Part shown: positions 12,531 through 22,687 of the stretch, one piece after another
How the letters are laid out: every line of letters starts with the position of its first letter
Numbering within the stretch: the first letter of the stretch is position 1
From: Ecdyonurus torrentis
Lineage: Eukaryota; Arthropoda; Insecta; Ephemeroptera; Heptageniidae
Reading direction: 5' to 3'
Assembly (NCBI GenBank): GCA_949318235.1
Contig: OX439129.1
Location: 2,790,001 to 2,854,000 of the forward strand
DNA: 64,000 bases
Made by a program: the position numbers and the translations under genes
The notes under the pieces: generated by a model
Seen by the model: only the letters and a program-made list of their open reading frames with translations
The model's database searches: none
Told to the model about the DNA's origin: nothing

Positions 12531-13773
12531 ATTAAAAAGGTATGTTATAAGTTAAATTTTAAGTCTGTAGCATACTTAGTTTTTGAGAAATCATCAAAAC
12601 TAGTTTTAATCGTGTAAAAAGTATGATTTTTATCATTCAATAACATTTGGTTCTTGAAATAGAAACTTTGTTTCATGACTTGGTTTGGCTACATGATGAG
12701 TGAAAACTAAAATTGTCAATAACCCAAAAAGTATGCGTCGGAGCAAAAAAGTTCAAGACATCTTTTTTGTAAAGAATTGAAAAAGCTAGGTTTTGAATTG
12801 AATTTGAAGTCTGTAGCATACTTAGTTTTTGAGAAATCATCAAAACTAGTTTTAATCGTGTAAAAAGTATGATTTTTATCATTCAATAACATTTGGTTCT
12901 TGAAAAAGAAACTTTGTTTCATGACTTGGTTTGGCTACATGATGAGTGAAAACTAAAATTGTCAATAACCCAAAAAGTATGCGTCGGAGCAAAAAAGTTT
13001 AAGACATTTATTTTGTAGAGAATTGAAAAAGCTATGTTTTGAGTCAAATTTAAAGTCAGTAGCATTCTTAGTTTTTGAGAAATCATCAAAACTAGTTTTA
13101 ATCGTGTAAAAAGTATGATTTTTATCATTCAATAACATTTGGTTCTTGAAATAGAAACTTTGTTTCATGACTTGGTTTGGCTACATGATAAGTGAAAACT
13201 ATAATTGTCAATAACCTAAAAAGTATGCGTCGGAGCAAAAAAGTTTAATACATCTTTTTTGTAGAGAATTAAAAAAGCTATGTTATAAGATAAATTTTAA
13301 GTCAGTAGCATTCTTAGTTTTTGAGAAATCATCAAAACTAGTTTTAATCGTGTAAAAAGTATGATTTTTATCATTCAATAACATTTGGTTCTTGAAATAG
13401 AAACTTTGTTTCATGACTTGGTTTGGCTACATGATGAGTGAAAACTAAAATTGTCAATAACCCAAAAAGTATGCGTCGGAGCAAAAAAGTTCAAGACATC
13501 TTTTTTGTAAAGAATTGAAAAAGCTATGTTTTGAATTGAATTTGATGTCTGTAGCATTCTTATTTTTGGAGAAATCATCAAAACTAGTTTTAATCGTGTA
13601 AAAAGTATGATTTTTATCATTCAATAACATTTGGTTCTTGAAATAGATACTTTGTTTCATGACTTGGTTTGGCTACATGATGAGTGAAAACTAAAATTGT
13701 CAATAACCCAAAAAGTATGCGTCGGAGCAAAAAAGTTTAAGACATTTTTTTGTAGAGAATTGAAAAAGCTATG

Positions 13774-15724
13774 TTTTGAGTCAAATTTAAAGTCAGTAGC
13801 ATTCTTAGTTTTTGAGAAATCATCAAAACTAGTTTTAATCGTGTAAAAATTATGATTTTTATCATTCAATAACATTTGGTTCTTGAAATAGAAACTTTGT
13901 TTCATGACTTGGTTTGGCTACATGATAAGTGAAAACTATAATTGTCAATAACCTAAAAAGTATGCGTCGGAGCAAAAAAGTTTAATACATCTTTTTTGTA
14001 GAGAATTAAAAAAGCTATGTTATAAGTTAAATTTTAAGTCAGTAGCATTCTTAGTTTTTGAGAAATCATCAAAACTAGTTTTAATCGTGTAAAAAGTATG
14101 ATTTTTATCATTCAATAACATTTGGTTCTTGAAATAGAAACTTTGTTTCATGACTTGGTTTGGCTACATGATTAGTGAAAACTAAAATTGTCAATAACCC
14201 AAAAAGTATGCGTCGGAGCAAAAAAGTTCAAGACATCTTTTTTGTAAAGAATTGAAAAAGCTATGTTTTGAATTGAATTTGATGTCTGTAGCATTCTTAT
14301 TTTTGGAGAAATCATCAAAACTAGTTTTAATCGTGTAAAAAGTATGATTTTTATCATTCAATAACATTTGGTTCTTGAAATAGATACTTTGTTTCATGAC
14401 TTGGTTTGGCTACATGATGAGTGAAAACTAAAATTGTCAATAACCCAAAAAGTATGCGTCGGAGCAAAAAAGTTTAAGACATTTTTTTGTAGAGAATTGA
14501 AAAAGCTATGTTTTGAGTCAAATTTAAAGTCAGTAGCATTCTTAGTTTTTGAGAAATCATCAAAACTAGTTTTAATCGTGTAAAAAGTATGATTTTTATC
14601 ATTCAATATCATTTGGTTCTTGAAATAGAAACTTTGTTTCATGACTTGGTTTGGCTACATGATAAGTGAAAACTATAATTGTCAATAACCTAAAAAGTAT
14701 GCGTCGGAGCAAAAAAGTTGAAGACATCTTTTTTGTAGAGAATTAAAAAAGCTATGTTATAAGTTAAATTTTAAGTCAGTAGCATTCTTAGGTTTTGAGA
14801 AATCATCAAAACTAGTTTTAATCGTGTAAAAAGTATGATTTTTATCATTCAACAACATTTGGTTCTTGAAATAGAAACTTTGTTTCATGACTTGGTTTGG
14901 CTACATGATGAGTGAAAACTAAAATTGTCAATAACCCAAAAAGTATGCGTCGGAGCAAAAAAGTTCAAGACATCTTTTTTGTAAAGAATTGAAAAAGCTA
15001 TGTTTTGAATTGAATTTGATGTCTGTAGCATTCTTATTTTTGGAGAAATCATCAAAACTATTTTTAATTGTGTAAAAAGTATGATTTTTATCATTCAATA
15101 ACATTTGGTACTTGAAATAGAAACTTTGTTTCATGACTTGGTTTGGCTACATAATGAGTGAAAACTAAAATTGTCAATAACCCAAAAAGTATGCGTCGGA
15201 GCAAAAATGTTCAAGACATCTTTTTTGTAGAGAATTGAAAAAGCTAGGTTTTGAATTGAATTTGAAGTCTGTAGCATACTTAGTTTTTGAGAAATCATCA
15301 AAACTAGTTTTAATCGTGTAAAAAGTATGATTTTTATCATTCAATAACATTTGGTTCTTGAAATAGAAACTTTGTTTCATGACTTGGTTTGGCTACATGA
15401 TGAGTGAAAACTAAAATTGTCAATAACCCAAAAAGTATGCGTCGGAGCAAAAAAGTTTAAGACATTTTTTTGTAGAGAATTGAAAAAGCTATGTTTTGAG
15501 TCAAATTTAAAGTCAGTAGCATTCTTAGTTTTTGAGAAATCATCAAAACTAGTTTTAATCGTGTAAAAAGTATGATTTTTATCATTCAATAACATTTGGT
15601 TCTTGAAATAGAAACTTTGTTTCATGACTTGGTTTGGCTACATGATAAGTGAAAACTATAATTGTCAATAACCTAAAAAGTATGCGTCGGAGCAAAAAAG
15701 TTTAATACATCTTTTTTGTAGAGA
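13774..15724 (+). repeat. Sat246 13-monomer duplication, right copy
   Basis: It is the partner of 10580-12530. It carries the same GATTAGTG, AATATCATTTGG, GTTGAAGAC and AAAATGTTC variants in the same order, plus the private CAACAAC substitution at about 14853. Confidence 0.8.
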
Positions 15725-18212
15725 ATTAAAAAAGCTATGTTATAAGTTAAATTTTAAGTCAGTAGCATTCTTAGTGTTTGAGAAATCATCAAAACTAGTT
15801 TTAATCGTGTAAAAAGTATGATTTTTATCATTCAATAACATTTGGTTCTTGAAATAGAAACTTTGTTTCATGACTTGGTTTGGCTACATGATGAGTGAAA
15901 ACTAAAATTGTCAATAACCCAAAAAGTATGCGTCGGAGCAAAAAAGTTCAAGACATCTTTTTTGTAAAGAATTGAAAAAGCTATGTTTTGAATTGAATTT
16001 GATGTCTGTAGCATTCTTATTTTTGGAGAAATCATCAAAACTAGTTTTAATCGTGTAAAAAGTATGATTTTTATCATTCAATAACATTTGGTTCTTGAAA
16101 TAGATACTTTGTTTCATGACTTGGTTTGGCTACATGATGAGTGAAAACTAAAATTGTCAATAACCCAAAAAGTATGCGTCGGAGCAAAAAAGTTTAAGAC
16201 ATTTTTTTGTAGAGAATTGAAAAAGCTATGTTTTGAGTCAAATTTAAAGTCAGTAGCATTCTTAGTTTTTGAGAAATCTTTAAAACTAGTTTTAATCGTG
16301 TAAAAAGTATGATTTTTATCATTCAATAACATTTGGTTCTTGAAATAGAAACTTTGTTTCATGACTTGGTTTGGCTACATGATAAGTGAAAACTATAATT
16401 GTCAATAACCTTAAAAGTATGCGTCGGAGCAAAAAAGTTTAATACATCTTTTTTGTAGAGAATTAAAAAAGCTATGTTATAAGTTAAATTTTAAGTCAGT
16501 AGCATTCTTAGTTTTTGAGAAATCATCAAAACTAGATTTAATCGTGTAAAAAGTATGATTTTTATCATTCAATAACATTTGGTTCTTGAATTAGAAACTT
16601 TGTTTCATGACTTGGTTTGGCTACATGATGAGTGAAAACTAAAATTGTCAATAACCCAAAAAGTATGCGTCGGAGCAAAAAAGTTCAAGACATATTTTTT
16701 GTAAAGAATTTAAAAAGCTATGTTTTGAATTAAATTTGAAGTCTGTAGCATACTTAGTTTTTGAGAAATCATCAAAACTAGTTTTAATCGTGTAAAAAGT
16801 ATGATTTTTATCATTCAATAACATTTGGTTCTTGAAATAGAAACTTTGTTTCATGACTTGGTTTGGCTACATGATGAGTGAAAACTAAAATTGTCAATAA
16901 CCCAAAAAGTATGCGTCGGAGCAAAAAAGTTTAAGACATTTTTTTGTAGAGAATTGAAAAAGCTATGTTTTGAGTCAAATTTAAAGTCAGTAGCATTCTT
17001 AGTTTTTGAGAAATCATCAAAACTAGTTTTAATCGTGTAAAAAGTATGATTTTTATCATTCAATAACATTTGGTTCTTGAAATAGAAACTTTGTTTCATG
17101 ACTTGGTTTGGCTACATGATAAGTGAAAACTATAATTGTCAATAACCTAAAAAGTATGCGTCGGAGCAAAAAAGTTTAATACATCTTTTTTGTAGAGAAT
17201 TAAAAAAGCTATGTTATAAGTTAAATTTTAAGTCAGTAGCATTCTTAGTGTTTGAGAAATCATCAAAACTAGTTTTAATCGTGTAAAAAGTATGATTTTT
17301 ATCATTCAATAACATTTGGTTCTTGAAATAGAAACTTTGTTTCATGACTTGGTTTGGCTACATGATGAGTGAAAACTAAAATTGTCAATAACCCAAAAAG
17401 TATGCGTCGGAGCAAAAAAGTTCAAGACATCTTTTTTGTAAAGAATTGAAAAAGCTATGTTTTGAATTGAATTTGATGTCTGTAGCATTCTTATTTTTGG
17501 AGAAATCATCAAAACTAGTTTTAATCGTGTAAAAAGTATGATTTTTATCATTCAATAACATTTGGTTCTTGAAATAGATACTTTGTTTCATGACTTGGTT
17601 TGGCTACATGATGAGTGAAAACTAAAATTGTCAATAACCCAAAAAGTATGCGTCGGAGCAAAAAAGTTTAAGACATTTTTTTGTAGAGAATTGAAAAAGC
17701 TATGTTTTGAGTCAAATTTAAAGTCAGTAGCATTCTTAGTTTTTGAGAAATCTTTAAAACTAGTTTTAATCGTGTAAAAAGTATGATTTTTATCATTCAA
17801 TAACATTTGGTTCTTGAAATAGAAACTTTGTTTCATGACTTGGTTTGGCTACATGATAAGTGAAAACTATAATTGTCAATAACCTTAAAAGTATGCGTCG
17901 GAGCAAAAAAGTTTAATACATCTTTTTTGTAGAGAATTAAAAAAGCTATGTTATAAGTTAAATTTTAAGTCAGTAGCATTCTTAGTTTTTGAGAAATCAT
18001 CAAAACTAGATTTAATCGTGTAAAAAGTATGATTTTTATCATTCAATAACATTTGGTTCTTGAATTAGAAACTTTGTTTCATGACTTGGTTTGGCTACAT
18101 GATGAGTGAAAACTAAAATTGTCAATAACCCAAAAAGTATGCGTCGGAGCAAAAAAGTTCAAGACATATTTTTTGTAAAGAATTTAAAAAGCTATGTTTT
18201 GAATTAAATTTG
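15265..18212 (+). repeat. Sat246 six-monomer (1474-bp) tandem duplication, two copies
   Basis: The copies are about 15265-16738 and 16739-18212. Private variants recur at exactly 1474 bp: TTAGTGTTTGAG at about 15773/17247, AAATCTTTAAAAC at about 16275/17749, AACCTTAAAAG at about 16408/17882, ACTAGATTTAATC at about 16533/18007 and TTGAATTAGAAAC at about 16588/18062. Such private pairs show that this duplication is recent relative to the rest of the array. Confidence 0.85.
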
Positions 18213-18299
18213 ATGTCTGTAGCATTCTTATTATTGGAGAAATCATCAAAACTAGTTTGAATCGTGTAAAAAGTATGATTTTTATCATTCAATAACATT

Positions 18300-19240
18300 T
18301 GGTTCTTGAAATAGAAAATTTGCTTCATGACTTGGTTTGGCTACAAGATGAGTGAAAACTAAAATTGTCAATAACCCAAAAAGTATGCGTCGGAGCAAAA
18401 AAGTTCAAACATCTTTTTTGTAAAGAATTGAAAAAGCTATGTTTTTAACTGAATTTGAAGTCTGTAGCATTCTTAGTTTTTGAGAAATCATCAAAACTAG
18501 TTTTAATCGTGTAAAAATTATGATTTTCATCATTCAATAACATTTGGTTCTTGAAATAGAAACTTTGTTTCATGACTTGGTTTGAATACATGATGAGTGA
18601 AAACTAAAATTGTCAATAACCCAAAAAGTATGCGTCGGAGCAAAAAAGTTCAAAACATCTTTTTTGTAAAGAATTGAAAAAGCTATGTTTTGATTTGAAT
18701 TTGAAGTCTGTAGCATTCTTAGTTTTTGAGAAATCATAAAAACTAGTTTTAATCGTGTAAAAAGTATGATTTTCATCATTCAATAACATTTGGTTTTTTA
18801 AATAGAAACTTTGTTTCATGTCTTGGTTTAGCTACATGATGAGTGAAAACTAAAATTGTCAATAACCCAAAAAATATGCGTCGGAGCAAAAAAAGTTATG
18901 ACATCTTTTTTGTAGAAAATTTAAAAAGGTATGTTTTGAGTTTAATTTGAAGTCTGTAGCATTCTTATTTTTGAGAAATCATCAAAACTAGTTTTAATCG
19001 TGTAAAAAGTATGATTTTTATCATTCAATAACATTTGGTTCTTGAAATAGAAACTTTGTTTCATGACTTGGTTTGGCTACATGATAAGTGAAAACTATAA
19101 TTGTCAATAACCTAAAAAGTTTGCGTCGGAGCAAAAGAGTTTAAGACATCTTTTTTGTAGAGAATTAAAAAAGCTATGTGTTGAATTGAATTTGAAGTCT
19201 GTAGCATTCTTAGTTTTTGAGAAATCATCAAAACTGGTTT
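18300..19240 (+). repeat. Diverged terminal Sat246 monomers at the array edge
   Basis: The last four monomers carry many private changes absent from the body of the array. Examples are AAATTTGCTTCATG at about 18317, CTACAAGATGAG at about 18341, TTTGAATACATG at about 18581, CATGTCTTGGTTTAGC at about 18818, AAAAAAAGTTATGAC at about 18887 and AAAGTTTGCGTCGG at about 19117. Greater divergence at the edges of satellite arrays is expected when homogenisation by unequal exchange is weaker there. Confidence 0.8.
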
Positions 19241-19250
19241 TCAAACCGCA
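19231..19250. other. Junction between the 246-bp and 176-bp satellites
   Basis: Sat246 sequence runs to AAACTGGTTT (19231-19240), and Sat176 sequence starts with TCAAACCGCA (19241-19250). In the alignment of the two families the Sat176 sequence re-enters roughly 50 bp upstream of where Sat246 stops. The TGTAGC..ATCATCAAAA block is therefore present twice in a row, once in each form (about 19200-19230 and 19255-19288). The join is out of register, with only GTTT/GTTC-like microhomology. Confidence 0.8.
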
Positions 19251-22043
19251 AACCTGTAGCTTTTTTAGTTTCAGAGATATCATCAAAAATTGTATTCACA
19301 GTTTGAAAAGTACGATGAGAAAGCACTGTGATTTCTAATAACTGCGAAAGTTTGCATTGGAGCGATTAATGTATAATTAACTTTTCTTTGCAAGTCTGTA
19401 AGTCGTAAATTTAAGTTCAAATCACAAGTCTGTAGCTTTATTAGTTTCAGAGAAATCATCAAAAATCGTATTCACAGTTTGAAAAGTACGATGAGAAAGC
19501 ACTGAGATTCTCTATAACCGCGAAAGTTTGCATTGGAGCGATTAAGGTGTAATAACCTTTTCTTTGCAAGTCTGTTAGTCCTACATTTTAGTTCAAACCG
19601 CAAGCCTGTAGCTTTATTAGTTTCGGAGATATCATTAAAATTCGTATCCACAGTCTGCAAAGTACGATCAGAAAGCACTGAGATTTTCTAGATCTGCGAA
19701 ATTTTGCATTGCAGCGATTAAGGTGTAATAACCTTTTTCTTTGCAAGTCTGTTAGTCCTATATTTTAGTTCAAACCGCAAGCCTGTAGCTTTATTAGTTT
19801 CGGAGATATCATCAACAATCGTATTCACGGTCTGAAAAGTACGATGAGAAAGCACTGAGATTCTCTATAACTGCGAAAGTATGCATTGGAGCGATTAAGG
19901 TGTAATAACCTTTTCTTTGCAAGTCTGTTAGTCCTTCATTTCAGTTCAAACCGCATGCCTGTAGCTTTATTAGTTTCGGAGATATCATCAAAATTCGTAT
20001 TCACAGTCTGCAAAGTACGATCAGAAAGCAATGAGAATCTCTATAACTGCGAACGTTTGCATTGAAGCGATTAAGGTGTAATAACCTTTTCTTTGCAAGT
20101 CGGTTAGTCCTACATTTTAGTTCAAACCGCAAGCCTGTAGCTTTATTAGCTTCGGAGATATAATCAAAAATCATATTCACAGTCAAAAAAGTACGATGAG
20201 AAAGCACTGAGATTCTCTATAACTGCGACAGTTTGCATTAGAGCGAATAAGGTGTATTAACCTTTTCATTGCAAGTCTGTTAGTCCTACATATTAGTTCA
20301 AACCGCAAGCCTGTAGCTTTATTAGCTTAAGATTTATCATCAACAATCGTATTCACGGTCTGAAAAGTACGTTGAGAAAGCACTGAGATTCTCTATAACT
20401 GCGACAGTTTGCATTAGAGCGAATAAGGTGTATTAACCTTTTCATTGCAAGTCTGTTAGTCCTACATATTAGTTCAAACCGCAAGCCTGTAGCTTTGTTA
20501 GTTTCAGAGATATCATCAACAATCGTATTCACGGTCTGAAAAGTACGATAAGAAAGCACTGAGATTCTCTATAACTGCGAAAGTATGCATTGGAGCGATT
20601 AAGGTATAACTTTTCTTTGCAAGTCTGTTAGTCCTACATTTCAGTTCAAACCGCAAGCCTGTAGCTTTATTAGTTTCGGAGATATCATCAAAATTCGTAT
20701 CCACAGTCTGAAAAGTACTATGAGAAAGCACTGAGATTCTCTATAACTGCGAAAGTTTGCATTCTAGCGATTAAGGTGTTTAACCTTTTCTTTGCAAGTC
20801 TGTTAGTCCTACATTTAAGTTCAAACCACAAGCCCTTAGCTTTATTAGTTTCGGAGATATCATCAACAATCGTATTCACGGTCTGAAAAGTACGATGAGA
20901 AAGCACTGAGATTCTCTATAACTGCGAAAGTATGCATTGGAGCGATTAAGGTGTAATAACCTTTTCTTTGCATTCTGTTAGTCCTTCATTTCAGTTCAAA
21001 CCGCATGCCTGTAGCTTTATTAGTTTCAAAGATATCATCAAAAATCGTATTCTTAGTCAAAAAAGTACGATGAGAAAACACTGAGATTCTCTATAACTGC
21101 AAAAGTTTGCATTAGAGCGAATAAGGTGTATTCACCTTTTCTTTGCAAGTCTGTTAGTCCTACATATTAGTTCAAACCGCAAGCCTGTAGCTTTATTAGC
21201 TTCAGATTTATCATCAACAATCGTATTCACGGTCTGAAAAGTACGTTGAGAAAGCACTGAGATTCTCTATAACTGCAAAAGTATGCATTGGAGCGATTAA
21301 GGTGTCATAATCTATTCTGTGCAAGTCTGTTAGTACTACATTTTAGTTCAAACCGCAAGCCAGTAGATTTATTAGTTTCGGAGATATCATCAAAAATCGT
21401 ATTCTCAGTCTAAAAAGTACTATGAGAAAGCACTGAGATTCTCTATAACTGCGAAAGTTTGCATTGTAGCGATTAAGGTGTTATAACCTTTTCTTTGCAA
21501 GTCTGTTAGTCCTACATTTACGTTCAAACCACAAGCCTGTAGCTTTACTAGCTTCGGAGATATTATCAAAAATCGTATTCACAGTCTGAAAAGTACAACG
21601 AGAAAGCACTGAGGTTTTCTATAACTGCGAAAGTTTGCATTGGAGCAAATAAAGTGTTATTACCTTTTCTTTGCAAGTCTGTTAGTCCTACATTTCAGTT
21701 CAAACCGCAAGCCTGTAGCTTTGTTAGTTTCAGAGATATCATCAACAATCGTATTCACGGTCTGAAAAGTACGATGAGAAAGCACTGAGATTCTCTATAA
21801 CTGCGAAAGTATGCATTGGAGCGATTAAGGTGTAAAAACCTTTTCTTTGCAAGTCTGTTAGTCCTACATTTCAGTTCAAACCGCAAGCCTGTAGCTTTAT
21901 TAGTTTCGGAGATATCATCAAAATTCGTATCCACAGTCTGAAAAGTACTATGAGAAAGCACTGAGATTCTCTATAACTGCGAAAGTTTGCATTGTAGCGA
22001 TTAAGGTGTTTAACCTTTTCTTTGCAAGTCTGTTAGTCCTACA
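19241..22043 (+). repeat. 176-bp satellite array (Sat176), first segment, about 16 monomers
   Basis: The recurring phrases are GAGATATCATCAAAAATCGT, AAAGTACGATGAGAAAGC, ATAACTGCGAAAGTTTGCAT, TTTTCTTTGCAAGTCTGTTA and CAAACCGCAAGCCTGTAGC. The period is about 176 bp and all copies are head to tail. The first monomer next to Sat246 is the most unusual (AGTTTGAAAAG, ATTTCTAATAACTGC, GTCGTAAATTTAAG). A rare variant, TTTCTAGATCTGCGAAATTTTG at about 19685, is found again at about 25689. Short minus-strand frames here are satellite antisense, not genes. The segment is interrupted by the retrotransposon at 22044. Confidence 0.96.
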
Positions 22044-22068
22044 ATTAATAATAATAATAATAATAATA
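22044..22068. repeat. (ATT)n/(AAT)n 3' tail of the retrotransposon
   Basis: A run of TAA/ATA triplets lies directly at the satellite junction. On the element's strand it reads (ATT)n after TTCT. It marks the 3' terminus of the element. Confidence 0.85.
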
Positions 22069-22075
22069 GAATAAC

Positions 22076-22081
22076 TTTATT
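22076..22081 (-). promoter_or_regulatory. Polyadenylation signal AATAAA of the retrotransposon
   Basis: TTTATT on the plus strand is AATAAA on the element strand, about 10 bases before the (ATT)n tail. The position suits a 3'-end processing signal. The AT-rich context makes chance occurrence possible. Confidence 0.5.
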
Positions 22082-22687
22082 TAAGGCGCATACACGGCTT
22101 TTTCAACCGTATTATATGAACCTTGACCAGAACAATACATTTTTACATAACAGATTAACAACAGATATTTGACAACATAACAATATCATAGGAGACGCTT
22201 TTTGAGATATTGAGGTAAAGAGCATATTTAGCCAATTTAATACACATAACCATTTTCAAACAAATAAATAGACAAAATAAGGGAGAATTATACATTGCAC
22301 ACAACAGCGTTACCAACGATATAAATTAACCAACAATGAAACAACTATGCCGAAGCCAACCCCACAAGACTCAACCCACACCCGCCTCCGTTTCTAATTA
22401 CTACGAATACGCAGCATGTCGAAACGGAAGCGGATGCGAGCAAAATCGGCAAAAGATGGCCCCAAAACAGCTGCTCCCCCATTAGTTGGTAATACTATAA
22501 TGATGCACCAATCAATACTCAAACTTAATTCTTCCTTAACATTTTGAGATGCATTTAATACCCATTTACTTCATTATTTTTATACATATCAATTTTAGAC
22601 TATAGTACATCAATAAACTGATAAACCTTGTTTGTTTCGTCTATACACCACTTCCAACCGTATGAATAATTAACAAAACTCTAATTA
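22082..22687 (-). other. Noncoding 3' region of the retrotransposon
   Basis: About 600 bp of unique, non-satellite sequence separates the RT ORF from the terminal AATAAA. It is more GC-rich in one patch (about 22350-22480, with CCCACACCCGCC and GAAACGGAAGCGG). No ORF of note or RNA gene is recognised. It is best read as the element's 3' UTR. Confidence 0.6.

Larger units (their letters stand above)
1..19240 (+). repeat. 246-bp satellite array (Sat246), about 78 head-to-tail monomers
   Basis: The phrase ATGACTTGGTTTGGCTACAT recurs at 141, 387, 633, 878, 1124, 1370, 1616, 1862 and onward every 244-246 bp, always in the same orientation. Each monomer also carries GCGTCGGAGC, GAGAAATCATCAAAA and AAAACTAGTTTT. 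The window opens inside a monomer. Monomers differ by a few substitutions and 1-2 bp indels (for example, the 245-bp monomer at 633-877 lost a base in an A run). No gene, RNA gene or transposon interrupts the stretch. The 60-82 codon minus-strand frames are the same satellite sequence read in antisense. The family is unknown to me by name. Function is not visible; a heterochromatic or centromere-associated role is inference only. Confidence 0.97.

Noticed and set aside
385..19286. Dozens of minus-strand ORFs of 60-82 codons in the 246-bp array as a protein family
   Set aside because: They are the same satellite monomer read in antisense, split by small indels. There is no domain, no upstream signal that differs from the repeat itself and no sign of selection. 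Repeats explain them fully.
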